64,000 bases of DNA from RH-AL1 sp965214415 (GTDB lineage: Bacteria; Pseudomonadota; Alphaproteobacteria; Rhizobiales; Beijerinckiaceae), in NCBI GenBank assembly GCA_965214415.1, contig CBDCBQ010000003.1, positions 3,720,001 to 3,784,000 of the forward strand, in the 5' to 3' direction. A program made the translations under genes and the position numbers. The notes beneath the pieces are model-generated. The model made no database searches, was not told the DNA's origin, and saw only the letters and a list, made by a program, of their open reading frames with translations. Positions 42,092-53,699 of the stretch are shown in pieces (the stretch's first letter is position 1; every line of letters starts with the position of its first letter).

Positions 42092-43693
42092 ATGGCGATT
42101 TCCGCCAACAAGCTCGAACTTCTGCAGATCGCCGACGCGGTCGCCCGCGAGAAGAACATCGACCGCCAGATCGTTCTGGAGTCGATGGAGGACGCCATGC
42201 AGAAAGCGGCCCGCTCGCGCTACGGCCAGGAGACCGAGGTCCGCGCCGAGATCAACCCGAAGACCGGCGAGGTGCGGTTCTCGCGCCTGTTGCTCGTCGT
42301 CGAGGAGATCGAGAACGACGCGACGCAGATCCTGGCGCCGGACGCTCGCAAGAAGAACCCGGCCGCGCAGGTCGGCGACTGGATCGCCGAGACCTTGCCG
42401 CCGTTCGACTTCGGCCGCATCGCCGCCCAGTCGGCCAAGCAAGTCATTGTACAGAAAGTGCGCGAGGCCGAGCGCGACAAGCAGTACGACGAATACAAGG
42501 ATCGCATCGGCGACATCGTCAACGGCGTCGTCAAGCGCGTCGAGTACGGCAACACGATCGTCGACCTCGGCCGCGGCGAGGCCACCATCCGCCGCGACGA
42601 GTCGATCCCGCGCGAGCTGTTTCGCGCAGGCGACCGCTGCCGCGCTTACCTCTACGACGTGCGGCGCGAGCAGCGCGGCCCGCAGATCTTCCTGTCCCGC
42701 ACGCACCCGCAATTCATGGCGAAGCTGTTTCGCCAGGAGGTGCCGGAAATCTACGACGGCGTGATCGAGGTGCGCTCTGTGGCGCGCGACCCCGGCTCGC
42801 GGGCGAAGATCGCGGTGATCTCCCGCGATTCCTCGATCGATCCCGTCGGCGCCTGCGTCGGCATGCGTGGCTCCCGCGTCCAGGCGGTCGTCAACGAGCT
42901 GCAGGGCGAGAAGATCGACATCATCCCGTGGTCGCCCGATGGCGCGACGTTCATCGTCAACGCGCTGCAGCCGGCCGAGGTCGTCAAGGTGGTGCTCGAC
43001 GAGGATTCGAACCGCATCGAGGTGGTGGTGCCCGACGATCAGCTGTCGCTGGCGATCGGCCGGCGTGGCCAGAACGTGCGGCTCGCCTCGCAGCTGACCG
43101 GCTGGGATATCGATATCCTGACCGAAGCCGAGGAATCCGAGCGCCGCCAGAAGGAGTTCAACGAGCGCACGCAAGCCTTCATGGAAGCGCTCGATCTCGA
43201 CGAGACCGTCGGTCAGTTGCTCGCTTCGGAAGGTTTTCGCTCGGTCGAGGAGCTGGCTTACGTCGAGATCGACGAACTCGCGACGATCGAGGGGTTCGAC
43301 GCGGATACCGCGAACGAGATCCAGCAGCGCGCGCGCGATCACCTCGGCAAGATCGATGCGGAGTTCGATGCCAAGCGCGTCGAACTCGGTGTCGCCGACG
43401 AACTGAAGGAGATCGACGGCGTGACGCTGCCGATGCTCGTGAAATTCGGCGAGAACGACGTGAAGTCGATCGAGGACCTGGCCGGATGCGCCACGGACGA
43501 CCTGGTCGGCTGGGTCGAGCGCAAGGGCACCGAGACGACCAAGCATGCCGGCTTTTTGGATGGGCTCGAGATCTCGCGCGAGGACGCCGAGATGATGATC
43601 ATGCGAGCGCGCCTGTCGGCGGGCTGGATCGATGCCCTGCCAGAGCCCGCGGCCGAGGAAGAGCCCGAGGCAGAAGCGGAGCACGCCGCGTAA
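42092..43693 (+). CDS. nusA: Transcription termination/antitermination factor NusA
   Basis: 533 residues. NusA binds RNA polymerase and nascent RNA to control pausing, termination and antitermination. Domain order: N-terminal polymerase-binding domain (1-~135, LEQ-type start KLELLQIADAVAREKNIDRQ), S1 domain (GDIVNGVVKRVEYGNTIVDL near 140), KH1 and KH2 (VGACVGMRGSRVQAV near 252; LAIGRRGQNVRLASQLTGWD near 320), and two C-terminal helix-hairpin-helix units (about 360-515). The tail is acidic. Strong AGGAG ribosome site. Confidence 0.97.
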   Translation: MAISANKLELLQIADAVAREKNIDRQIVLESMEDAMQKAARSRYGQETEVRAEINPKTGEVRFSRLLLVVEEIENDATQILAPDARKKNPAAQVGDWIAETLPPFDFGRIAAQSAKQVIVQKVREAERDKQYDEYKDRIGDIVNGVVKRVEYGNTIVDLGRGEATIRRDESIPRELFRAGDRCRAYLYDVRREQRGPQIFLSRTHPQFMAKLFRQEVPEIYDGVIEVRSVARDPGSRAKIAVISRDSSIDPVGACVGMRGSRVQAVVNELQGEKIDIIPWSPDGATFIVNALQPAEVVKVVLDEDSNRIEVVVPDDQLSLAIGRRGQNVRLASQLTGWDIDILTEAEESERRQKEFNERTQAFMEALDLDETVGQLLASEGFRSVEELAYVEIDELATIEGFDADTANEIQQRARDHLGKIDAEFDAKRVELGVADELKEIDGVTLPMLVKFGENDVKSIEDLAGCATDDLVGWVERKGTETTKHAGFLDGLEISREDAEMMIMRARLSAGWIDALPEPAAEEEPEAEAEHAA

Positions 43694-43721
43694 GGCGGTG
43701 CGTCCGGTCGAGCAGAGCGGC

Positions 43722-44393
43722 ATGCGAGCGGGTTCGGCCCCTTCAGTGGACGACGAGACGCGCGAGACGGGCCCCGAACGCACCTGCGCCGTGACTCGCC
43801 GCAAGGGCGCGCCTGAGACGATGATCCGGTTCGTGATTGGGCCCGACGACAGCGTGGTGCCCGATATTCGCTGCAAGCTGCCGGGTCGTGGCGTCTGGAT
43901 CGACGCGCAGGGTGCCAGCGTCGCCGCCGCCGTTCGGAAAAATGCCTTCGCGCGGGGCTTCAAGGCCAAGGTCGCGGTGGCGGCGACGCTCGACGCCGAC
44001 GTCGAGGAGCTGCTTGCCCGTGACGCGCTTCAGTCGCTGGCGATGGCCAACAAGGCCGGCGCCGTCACGACGGGTTTCGCGAAGGTCGAGGCGTCTCTCG
44101 ATGCAAGCCGCGCGACCGCGGTCCTCCATGCGGCCGATGCCGGCGCCGATGGCATTCGAAAGCTCGAGGCGGCAGCCCGGCGCGCCAGCGAAACAAAGGG
44201 GAGGCCGCTTTCGGTCAAACTCTTTACGTCACAGCAATTGGATTTGGCTTTGGGGCGCACAAATGTAATACATGCGGCGCTCGCGGCGGGGCCGGCGAGC
44301 GATGCATTCCTGACGCGATGCCATAAGCTGATCAACTACAGGTCGGCGGCACCAGTTGACGACAGCGCGGACGCGAAGGCGGCGCCTGGATAG
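43722..44393 (+). CDS. ylxR: YlxR-like RNA-binding protein with L7Ae-like C-terminal domain
   Basis: 223 residues. The N-terminal DUF448/YlxR unit carries ERTCAVTRRKGAPETMIRFV and the RGVWIDA motif near 55. The C-terminal half resembles the L7Ae/RPL30-type unit found fused in alphaproteobacteria (LARDALQSLAMANKAGAVTT near 102, then TNVIHAALA). YlxR lies between nusA and infB in many bacteria and is thought to act in RNA processing or transcription. ATG 43722 is chosen; an in-frame GTG at 43698 is too close to the nusA stop. Confidence 0.9.
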   Translation: MRAGSAPSVDDETRETGPERTCAVTRRKGAPETMIRFVIGPDDSVVPDIRCKLPGRGVWIDAQGASVAAAVRKNAFARGFKAKVAVAATLDADVEELLARDALQSLAMANKAGAVTTGFAKVEASLDASRATAVLHAADAGADGIRKLEAAARRASETKGRPLSVKLFTSQQLDLALGRTNVIHAALAAGPASDAFLTRCHKLINYRSAAPVDDSADAKAAPG

Positions 44394-44497
44394 GATGGCT
44401 TGCCGGGCCTCGCCCGGCATTTGCCGTTCAGCCACCTACAAGACGGTCACGGCGATTCGGCCGCTGGCCATTCGAGAGATTTTTGGGACGCGCGCAT

Positions 44498-47146
<2,649 letters not shown>

Positions 47147-47153
47147 CCGCCCG

Positions 47154-47178
47154 CTTCTCCCGCTTCCGGGAGGAGAAG
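47154..47178 (+). repeat. Hairpin just after infB
   Basis: CTTCTCCCG, a CTTC loop and CGGGAGGAGAAG form a stem with a small bulge, eight bases after the infB stop. It has no U-run. It resembles half of the palindrome at 47232-47287. Confidence 0.5.
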
Positions 47179-47231
47179 TCGTGGCGCCCCGGGGATGGAT
47201 GAGTTTGCACGATTGCGGCTCAGCCCTCGGC

Positions 47232-47287
47232 GGCCCTCATCCGGCCCGGATACGCCGGGCCGCCTTCTCCGGCTCGGCGGGAGAAGG
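47232..47287. repeat. Second family of dispersed palindrome (GGCCCTCATCCGGCCC type)
   Basis: Two consecutive hairpins occur: GGCCCGG/CCGGGCC around ATACG, then CCTTCTCC/GGAGAAGG. The sequence is the type found many times between genes in Hyphomicrobiales genomes, from general knowledge. It separates infB from rbfA within the operon and could uncouple their mRNA levels. Confidence 0.7.
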
Positions 47288-47310
47288 GAAACACCAGCAA
47301 GAAGTCCCCC

Positions 47311-47721
47311 ATGTCCCGTATCCACCAGCAGGGCGGCGAGCCGTCCCAGCGCATGTTGCGCGTCGGCGAACTGATCCGCCACGCGCTGTCCGATCTGCTG
47401 TCCCGCGGCGCGCTCAACGATCCCGAGCTCGAGGGGCGCGTCATCACCGTGCCCGACGTCAAGATGAGCCCCGACCTCAAGCTCGCGACGGCGTTCGTGA
47501 TGCCGCTCGGCGGCCGTGACGTGACGCCCGTCCTCGAGGCGCTCGAGCGGAATCGCAAGATGCTGCGCACCGAGGTTGCCCATCGCGTCAGCATGAAGTT
47601 CGCGCCGGACCTTCGGTTCAAGGTCGATCAGAGCTTCGAGTATGGGGCGAAGATCGACGCGTTGCTCGACACGCCGAAGGTCAAGCAGGATCTCGAACCC
47701 AAGGCGGACGGGGAGGAATGA
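47311..47721 (+). CDS. rbfA: Ribosome-binding factor A
   Basis: 136 residues with the single KH-like RbfA domain: SQRMLRVGELIRHALSDLLS at the N-terminus, KMSPDLKLATAFVMPLGG in the middle, and RFKVDQSFEYGAKIDALLD at the end. It assists 16S rRNA 5' maturation and cold adaptation. Its stop overlaps the truB start by four bases (ATGA). Confidence 0.96.
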   Translation: MSRIHQQGGEPSQRMLRVGELIRHALSDLLSRGALNDPELEGRVITVPDVKMSPDLKLATAFVMPLGGRDVTPVLEALERNRKMLRTEVAHRVSMKFAPDLRFKVDQSFEYGAKIDALLDTPKVKQDLEPKADGEE

Positions 47722-48671
47722 CCGAGGCGCCCACGATCACGTCGGACCCGCAGCGCTCTGCGGGCGACAAGGGACAGACGCGCACGAAGCGGGTCGAGGT
47801 GAACGGCTGGGTCGTGCTCGACAAGCCGATCGGCATCACCTCGACGCATGCCGTGTCGCGCCTCAAGCGCATCTTCAACGGCAAGAAGGCAGGCCACGCC
47901 GGCACGCTCGACCCGCTCGCGTCGGGCATCCTGCCGATCGCCTTCGGCGAGGCGACGAAGACGGTTCCGTTCGTGCAGGATGGCGAGAAGGGCTACCGCT
48001 TCACCGTCGCCTGGGGTGCCGAGACCGACACCGACGATTCCGATGGCACGATCGTGGCACGCTCCGAACTGCGGCCGAGCCGCGCGGCGATCGAGGCGCT
48101 GCTGCCGAACTTCATCGGCGATATCTCGCAGCGGCCGCCCGCCTATTCAGCCATCAAGATCGCCGGCCAGCGCGCCTACGACCTCGCGCGGGAAGGCGAG
48201 GTTGTCGATCTCGCCCCGCGGACAGTCTCGATCCACGAGCTCGTGGTTGTCGCCATGGAAGAGGACGCCACGATCTTCGAGACGCGCTGCGGCAAGGGGA
48301 CCTATGTCCGCGCGATCGCCCGCGATCTTGGTCGCGCGCTCGGCTGCCATGGTCACGTGACGGCGCTGCGACGCACACGGGTCGGACCGTTCAGCGAAGC
48401 CGACGCCGTGCCGCTGGCATCGCTGGAGGAGCCGGAGGCGGCGGTCGCCGCGCTCCGCCGCGTCGAGGCTGGCCTCGGCGAGCTGACGCGCATCCTCGTC
48501 GACCGCTCGGATGCCGCGCGCCTGCGCCGCGGCCAGTCGATGCTGTTGCGTGGAGCAGATGCGCCCTGCGGCGGCCAAGCCTATGCCGCATGCTCCGGCG
48601 TCGTGGTCGCAATCGGGGCGATCGAGGACGGCGCCTTGGTGCCCGCCAGGGTCTTCAACCTGCCGTTCTGA
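47718..48671 (+). CDS. truB: tRNA pseudouridine(55) synthase TruB
   Basis: 317 residues. TruB makes pseudouridine 55 in the T loop of tRNAs. The catalytic aspartate is D65 in KAGHAGTLDPLASGILP. The substrate motifs RPPAYSAIKIAGQRAYDLAR and GTYVRAIARDLG follow, and a C-terminal PUA-like extension ends at about residue 315. It closes the operon here. rpsO and pnp, which often follow truB in this class, are not next. Confidence 0.96.
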   Translation: MTEAPTITSDPQRSAGDKGQTRTKRVEVNGWVVLDKPIGITSTHAVSRLKRIFNGKKAGHAGTLDPLASGILPIAFGEATKTVPFVQDGEKGYRFTVAWGAETDTDDSDGTIVARSELRPSRAAIEALLPNFIGDISQRPPAYSAIKIAGQRAYDLAREGEVVDLAPRTVSIHELVVVAMEEDATIFETRCGKGTYVRAIARDLGRALGCHGHVTALRRTRVGPFSEADAVPLASLEEPEAAVAALRRVEAGLGELTRILVDRSDAARLRRGQSMLLRGADAPCGGQAYAACSGVVVAIGAIEDGALVPARVFNLPF

Positions 48672-48691
48672 AGTCTGAACGCGCCGGCGTC

Positions 48692-48749
48692 CCGCAAACG
48701 GACGGACTTGTTTTCCGCGCCCGCCCTCTCGCATCGTTGCCGTTTGCGG
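48692..48749. repeat. Perfect 10-bp inverted repeat after truB
   Basis: CCGCAAACGG (48692-48701) and CCGTTTGCGG (48740-48749) are exact complements separated by 38 bases, between the truB stop and the next gene. This could be a protein-binding pair or the end structure of the operon mRNA. There is no U-run. Confidence 0.5.
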
Positions 48750-48788
48750 CCTAAGCTCTCGCCAATGGGTCAGGGAAGGTCGAGCGTC

Positions 48789-49229
48789 ATGCGCAAGCTT
48801 CGCAACGCGTTTACTGCCGCGCTCTTTATAGCCGCCGCCGGGCCCGCCTTGGCGGACGACGCCATCGCGCCTCTCGACGGCGCGACGAAGACGGCGATCC
48901 AGGGCGTCATCACGAGACAGCTCGACGCGATAGGCCACGACGACGGCACCGCCGCTGAAGCGTTCGCGGCCGACGGCATTCGGCAGAAATTTCCTGATTC
49001 CTCCGCGTTCCTCGCGATGGTGAAGGCGCACTATGCCGCTCTCATCCGTCCGAAGAGCACGACGTTCGGCGAGACCGAGCCGTCGCCGCATGGCCCGCTG
49101 CAAAAGGTGACGATCGTCGCCGCCGACGGCACGGTATGGACCGCGATCTACTCGTTCGAAAAGGCGGATGGCGGTTGGCGGATCACGGGCTGCGGCCTCG
49201 AGAAGATCCCGGGCCAGCAGGACATCTGA
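48789..49229 (+). CDS. DUF4864 domain-containing exported protein
   Basis: 146 residues from ATG 48789, with GGAAGG upstream. The signal peptide is at 1-23 (AALFIAAAGPALAD). The NTF2-like DUF4864 domain follows, seen in AIQGVITRQLDAIGHDDGTA, RQKFPDSSAFLAMV and the closing YSFEKADGGWRITGCGLEK. Function is not established; the fold often binds small ligands. Confidence 0.82.
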   Translation: MRKLRNAFTAALFIAAAGPALADDAIAPLDGATKTAIQGVITRQLDAIGHDDGTAAEAFAADGIRQKFPDSSAFLAMVKAHYAALIRPKSTTFGETEPSPHGPLQKVTIVAADGTVWTAIYSFEKADGGWRITGCGLEKIPGQQDI

Positions 49230-49261
49230 TCGGGCCGCCCGCTCGCGGCGCCGAGACTCGC

Positions 49262-49555
49262 TTACGCGGACACCGCGGCCTGCTTCTTGGCGATCTCGCG
49301 CTTGATGACGCGCATGTTCGGCGAGAGATCTTCCTCGCGCGCCTTGGCGAGAAAGGCGTCCAACCCGCCACGGTGCTCGACCGAACGCAACGAAGCCGCC
49401 GCGATACGCACGCGCACGGACCGCTCGAGCGACTCGGACGCCAGCGTGACGTTGCAGAGGTTCGGCAGGAAGCGCGTTCGCGTCTTGCGGTTAGAGTGGC
49501 TGACCACATTGCCGGCCTGTACGGCCTTGCCGGTCAATTCACAGCGGCGCGACAT
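49262..49555 (-). CDS. rpmB: 50S ribosomal protein L28
   Basis: 97 residues with the standard L28 start MSRRCELTGKAVQAGNVVSH, then RTRFLPNLCNVTL, and SVRVRIAAASLRSVEHRGGL. It is a component of the large ribosomal subunit near the exit site. It stands alone between convergent and divergent neighbours, which is usual for rpmB in alphaproteobacteria. Confidence 0.97.
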   Translation of the reverse strand: MSRRCELTGKAVQAGNVVSHSNRKTRTRFLPNLCNVTLASESLERSVRVRIAAASLRSVEHRGGLDAFLAKAREEDLSPNMRVIKREIAKKQAAVSA

Positions 49556-49676
49556 CGTCTTACGTCCTCGGGAGCAGTTTGAATTTCGGCGAAGGAGCGC
49601 TGATATAGTAGCCGATGTACCGGGTCAAGATCGCCCGAGCCTCCCGCTCGCCTCCCTTGGGCGGTTACGCCCTGGA

Positions 49677-50159
49677 TCAGGATGATCCGGTCTTGCCGAG
49701 CGGACGGGTCGAGGCGTCGGTTTGGCGCCATTGGTCGGGCTCGAGGTCGATCGTCGTCGGGCCAGGCCGCGAGTGACGCCCTCTGACCCAAGCCGGACCG
49801 CCACCTCCGATCCAGCGGGCCGCGCGATCGCGGACCACAGGCGCCGCCAGCGCCAACCCGAGGATATCCGAGAGGAAGCCCGGAAGCAGCAGCGCGAGCG
49901 CGCCGCCGGTCGCCAGCATCTCGTCGAGAAAGCGGGTGCCATCACCGGCGCCGAGCGCTTTGCCCTCGAAGCTCGAGCGCAGCTTCAGAAGCGCGGACGT
50001 CCCAGCCCGCCGCAGGAGGGTTAGCCCGAGCAGGCTCGTGATGACGCCGAGAAGGATCGTCCGCGGCACGCCGATCCAATGCGCGACCAGAGTGAACGCC
50101 ACGATCTCGAGGATGATCCAGCTCATCGCGGCGAGCTTGATACGGGACGACAACGGCAC
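49677..50159 (-). CDS. fxsA: FxsA family membrane protein
   Basis: 160 residues from GTG 50159, which has GGGAGG five bases upstream; a later ATG at 50126 begins the conserved part directly. FxsA landmarks are ILEIVAFTLVAHWIGVPRTI, then LLGLTLLRRAG, then the second membrane pair MLATGGALALLLPGFLSDIL. The C-terminal ~50 residues are polar. In E. coli FxsA lowers phage T7 exclusion by F. Its normal role is unclear. It is divergent from the Tim44-like gene, a conserved arrangement in this order. Confidence 0.9.
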   Translation of the reverse strand: MPLSSRIKLAAMSWIILEIVAFTLVAHWIGVPRTILLGVITSLLGLTLLRRAGTSALLKLRSSFEGKALGAGDGTRFLDEMLATGGALALLLPGFLSDILGLALAAPVVRDRAARWIGGGGPAWVRGRHSRPGPTTIDLEPDQWRQTDASTRPLGKTGSS

Positions 50160-50324
50160 GGCCACCTCCCGCCCTTGGCGCCCAGGAAGGCGCGGCACAG
50201 CCGGCATCGTGCCGAGGCGATCGCCCGACGCTGGACGTTCGGTCCCGCGTCACCACATGATTAGATGTTCCGGCGCGCCAGTTTTGCAATCCGGGCCGCC
50301 CCTCGAAGATTCATTCGGAGCCCC

Positions 50325-51038
50325 ATGCCGCTCGACCCTCTGACGATCGTCTTCGCCCTTGTCGCGATCGTCGTGATCTGGAAGCTCAGGTCCGTCCTCG
50401 GCGAGCGCACGGGCGCAGAAAAGCCGCCGCAGAGCGGGCCGTCGCTCGGCCGCCGTCCGCAACCCGGTGCCGCGCCGCCGCCGCAGGGTGGTTTCGCCGA
50501 TCGCAATGTCGTGCGGCTCCCCGGTGCCGCCGGTCCGCCCGCCACCGACCCGAACCGCTGGCGCGGTATCGCCGCACCGGGCTCGGCCATTGCCAGTGGG
50601 CTCGATGCGATCGCCGCCGCCGACCCGAGCTTCTCGGCGGCGCCCTTCCTGGACGGCGCGAAGACCGCGTACGAGGCGATCATCACCGCGTTCGCGGCGG
50701 CCGAGCGAAAGACCCTGCAGAACCTGCTGGCCCGCGATGTCTACGACGGCTTCAACAGCGCCCTTGTCGAGCGAGAAGCGCGCGGCGAGCGGCTGTCGAC
50801 GACGTTCGTCTCGATGGACGAGGCCACCATCGAATCCGCCGCGCTCGAGGGCCATACCGCACGCGTGTCGGTGCGGTTCGTGTCGAAGCAGATCACCGCG
50901 ACGCACGATGCCAAGGGCGTGCTGACCGAGGGCAGCCCAGATCGTGTCGTCGACATGAACGATGTCTGGACCTTCGCCCGCGAGGTCACGTCGGGCGATC
51001 CGAACTGGAAGCTCGTCGCGACCCAAGCGGGGCACTGA
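50325..51038 (+). CDS. Tim44-like/TimA domain membrane protein
   Basis: 237 residues from ATG 50325, with CGGAGC upstream. One N-terminal membrane helix (about 5-20, PLTIVFALVAIVVIWKL) and a Pro/Gly-rich linker precede the Tim44-like domain (about 85-235, with AFAAAERKTLQNLLARDVYD and WTFAREVTSGDPNWKLVATQ). Bacterial TimA-type proteins are inner-membrane proteins of uncertain function related to mitochondrial import factor Tim44. Five bases separate it from mltA. Confidence 0.9.
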   Translation: MPLDPLTIVFALVAIVVIWKLRSVLGERTGAEKPPQSGPSLGRRPQPGAAPPPQGGFADRNVVRLPGAAGPPATDPNRWRGIAAPGSAIASGLDAIAAADPSFSAAPFLDGAKTAYEAIITAFAAAERKTLQNLLARDVYDGFNSALVEREARGERLSTTFVSMDEATIESAALEGHTARVSVRFVSKQITATHDAKGVLTEGSPDRVVDMNDVWTFAREVTSGDPNWKLVATQAGH

Positions 51039-51043
51039 GCGCG

Positions 51044-52198
51044 GTGACATCGGGGCTCGCCGCCTTGGCCCTCGCCGCCGCGGCGTCGCTCGGCCAGCCC
51101 GCGCAGTCCCGCGGCGTGGCCACGACCTTCACGGATGTGCCGGGCTGGACGACGGGCGATCAGCGTCCCGCCTTTCGAGCGTTCCGAGCCTCGTGCGCCG
51201 CGGTGTCCGGCAGAGGTGGACCTCCGCGAGTGGCATTGCCGGCCCCGCCCGCATTGAGAGTAGTTTGCGCGACCGCCAAGACGATCACTCCGACACCCGA
51301 TCGAGAGCAGGCGCGAGTTTTTTTCGAGACGCATTTCGTGCCGAGGCTCGTCAGCGCCGATGCTTTCTTCACCGGCTATTACGAGCCCGCCGTCGACGGC
51401 TCTCTCTCGCGAACGCCTGACTTCGGCACGCCGCTGTATCCGCTGCCGGCCGACATTATCCGGGTGCCACCGAGCAAGCCGGAGCCAGGCCTCGATCCGT
51501 CGCTCACGGCGGCGCGGCGGCTGCCGGACGGCAGGCTGGCGGCGATGCCCGACCGCGCCGCCATCGAGGCGGGCGCCCTCACGGTTCGGCCCCTCGTCTA
51601 TCTGCGCGATCCCGTCGAGGCCTATGTCGTTCAGGTGCAAGGCTCGGCGCGGATCAAGCTGCCCGACGGATCTTTGCGGCGCCTGGTCTTCGCCGGGCGC
51701 AATGGCTACCCGTACACGTCGATCGGCAAGGTGCTGGTCGAGCGGCTGCATGTGCCGCCATCCGAAATGGGCATGGCGCAGCTCGAGGCCTGGATTCGCG
51801 GCAATGGGCAAGGTCCCGCGCAGGCGGGCGGTCAACTCATGCATGAGAACCGATCCTACATCTTCTTTCGATTCGACGACGCGCTGCCGGAGACGGCGGG
51901 GCCGGTCGGCGGTGCCGGCGTGAGCCTCGCGCCGCTGGCGTCGCTCGCGATAGACCGTGCGCAATGGCCTTACGGCTTGCCCTTCTATGTCGACGCGGCA
52001 CTGCCGGAGGGCGACGCTGGCGCCGCGCCGTTTCGCCGGCTGATGGTTGGGCAAGACACCGGCAGCGCGATCGTCGGGCCGGCGCGCGGCGACATCTTCT
52101 TCGGCACGGGCGACGAGGCGGCGCGTCGCGCTGGCGGTATCCGCGATCACGGCGCCTTTTACGTCCTGTGGCCGCGCGATAGAAGTCGCGCGCCATGA
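51044..52198 (+). CDS. mltA: Membrane-bound lytic murein transglycosylase A
   Basis: 384 residues from GTG 51044. After an N-terminal signal (1-23) comes the MltA barrel: FFTGYYEPAVDGSL near 108, the family-typical VQVQGSARIKLPDG near 197, then the 3D domain with QDTGSAIVGPARGDIFFG near 341, which contains the catalytic aspartate. It cleaves peptidoglycan to 1,6-anhydro products. Genes for the Tim44-like and Smr proteins flank it, probably in one transcript. Confidence 0.95.
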   Translation: MTSGLAALALAAAASLGQPAQSRGVATTFTDVPGWTTGDQRPAFRAFRASCAAVSGRGGPPRVALPAPPALRVVCATAKTITPTPDREQARVFFETHFVPRLVSADAFFTGYYEPAVDGSLSRTPDFGTPLYPLPADIIRVPPSKPEPGLDPSLTAARRLPDGRLAAMPDRAAIEAGALTVRPLVYLRDPVEAYVVQVQGSARIKLPDGSLRRLVFAGRNGYPYTSIGKVLVERLHVPPSEMGMAQLEAWIRGNGQGPAQAGGQLMHENRSYIFFRFDDALPETAGPVGGAGVSLAPLASLAIDRAQWPYGLPFYVDAALPEGDAGAAPFRRLMVGQDTGSAIVGPARGDIFFGTGDEAARRAGGIRDHGAFYVLWPRDRSRAP

Positions 52199-52211
52199 CG
52201 AGCATTCGACC

Positions 52212-52799
52212 ATGACCGGTGGGCTGCCGCCGACCAGAACGTCTCGCCTGCGCAAGCTGAGCGACGAGGAGATCGAGCTCTGGACGCAAATCGCGGCTGG
52301 GGTGAAGCCATTGCCCGGCAGCAGTCTGCCGGCGCCCCTCAGCGCCCGGATCGTCGCTGCCGAGGCCATGCCTACCCCGCCGCGGCAAAGCGACCCATTC
52401 GCATCCGTCAAATCCATGCCGAGCCAGCCGGCGCCTCCGCCGTTCGCGCCGATCGAACGAACCCTCAAGCGCAAGCTCTCCCGAGGCCGCATGACGGCGG
52501 ACGCGGCGGTCGATCTGCATGGTCTTCGCCAGGACGAGGCTTACGGCGTGCTGCGCCAGTTTCTCGGGCGAGCCCAGCAGGACGGTGCCCGCGTGGTGCT
52601 TGTCGTGACGGGCAAGGGCAGTCGCGGCAGCGAGTTGGTCGGGCTGACTGGCGGTGCCGGCGTGCTCCGACGCTCGGTGCCGTTGTGGCTCGCCCTGCCG
52701 GACTTCCGACCCCTCGTGATCGGCTTCGAGGAGGCCGGCCGCCCGCACGGCGGCGCCGGCGCGCTCTACATCAGGGTGCGGCGGCGGCTGCGTTCGTAG
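52212..52799 (+). CDS. Smr/MutS2-type nuclease domain protein
   Basis: 195 residues from ATG 52212. A Pro-rich N-terminal half (RLRKLSDEEIELWTQIAAGV near 10-30) precedes a Smr domain (about 100-190) with the hallmarks AAVDLHGLRQDEAYGVL and VLVVTGKGSRG, then GAGALYIRVRR. Smr domains act as DNA- or RNA-nicking nucleases; the particular target is unknown. Third in the Tim44-mltA-smr run. Confidence 0.9.
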   Translation: MTGGLPPTRTSRLRKLSDEEIELWTQIAAGVKPLPGSSLPAPLSARIVAAEAMPTPPRQSDPFASVKSMPSQPAPPPFAPIERTLKRKLSRGRMTADAAVDLHGLRQDEAYGVLRQFLGRAQQDGARVVLVVTGKGSRGSELVGLTGGAGVLRRSVPLWLALPDFRPLVIGFEEAGRPHGGAGALYIRVRRRLRS

Positions 52800-52857
52800 C
52801 CAAGCTCCCGTAAGGGAACGTAAATACCTTCGGCCTAGGACTAGAGACGACTGGAGT

Positions 52858-53025
52858 ATGCCTGTGTCCCTTATCTCAACTTTTCTGCGCGACGAGAGTG
52901 GCGCGACCGCGATCGAGTACGGCCTCATCGCGGGCCTGATCTCGGTCGTCATCATCACGGCTCTCACCCATATCGGCACGCGGCTCAACAACAAGTTCAA
53001 CACGATCTCGACCGCGATCAGCTGA
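52858..53025 (+). CDS. Flp family type IVb pilin, solitary
   Basis: A 55-residue prepilin. The processing site SG/ATAIEYGLIAG at about residues 14-24 has the conserved Glu at +4/+5 and Tyr typical of Flp/Fap pilins, followed by a hydrophobic helix (LISVVIITALTHIG). A GTG at 52864 sits seven bases after GGAG and may be the actual start, two codons in. No cpa/tad assembly genes are nearby, so export would depend on a locus elsewhere. Confidence 0.85.
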   Translation: MPVSLISTFLRDESGATAIEYGLIAGLISVVIITALTHIGTRLNNKFNTISTAIS

Positions 53026-53175
53026 AGCGACCGCCTCCTCGATCGCGCGTATCGCTGGGCAAGTTCGGCTATCGTCGCGCACTAGGTAACTTTTCCGCCG
53101 CCTGCCCCGTACCTATGTTCAAGGCCGCTTCGCTCTCCGAGGCGGCCATCGAGCATTTCGCGGCAGGAGGAATAT

Positions 53176-53676
53176 TTGACCAGCAAACGCAGCTTCATGG
53201 CGACGGCAACCTTTGGTCTCGGCGCCGCGGCCCTCGGCGCCACCTTGTTCGGCGCAGGCAAGCGTGCCGTGGCGGGCCCGAGCGGTGCCTTCCCGATGCA
53301 CCTCAGCGACGACGAATGGCGCAAGCGCCTGACGCGCACGCAATACTCGATCCTCCGCGAGGCCGGCACCGAGTCACCCTACGCCAGCCCGCTCAACGAA
53401 GAGCACCGCCACGGTGTCTTCGCGTGCGCCGGTTGCGCGACGAAGGCATTCCGCTCCGAGACGAAGTTCGACAGCGGCACGGGCTGGCCGAGCTTCTACG
53501 AGCCGATCGCCGGGGCCGTCGGCCAAGACAGCGATCGCACACTCGGTATGGAGCGCACCGAGGTGCACTGCGCCACTTGCGGTGGCCATCTCGGTCACGT
53601 CTTCGACGACGGCCCGCGGCCGACCGGCCTGCGCTATTGCATGAACGGCGCGGCCCTCAAATTCGAGGCGGCGTGA
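53176..53676 (+). CDS. msrB: Peptide-methionine (R)-S-oxide reductase, exported
   Basis: 166 residues from TTG 53176, with GGAGG five bases upstream. An N-terminal export signal (1-33, hydrophobic FGLGAAALGATLFGAG) precedes the MsrB domain. Zinc cysteines are C84/C87 and C132/C135; the catalytic cysteine is C155 in RYCMNGAAL. It reduces the R form of methionine sulfoxide, here probably in the periplasm. It is followed at 23 bases by a signal-bearing MsrA, so the two repair both stereoisomers together. Confidence 0.95.
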   Translation: MTSKRSFMATATFGLGAAALGATLFGAGKRAVAGPSGAFPMHLSDDEWRKRLTRTQYSILREAGTESPYASPLNEEHRHGVFACAGCATKAFRSETKFDSGTGWPSFYEPIAGAVGQDSDRTLGMERTEVHCATCGGHLGHVFDDGPRPTGLRYCMNGAALKFEAA

Positions 53677-53699
53677 GCCGCTCGCGAAAGGATCACACG

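Noticed and set aside
48692..48749. Inverted repeat as a Rho-independent terminator of the truB transcript
   Set aside because: The 38-base loop and lack of a T-run do not fit an intrinsic terminator.
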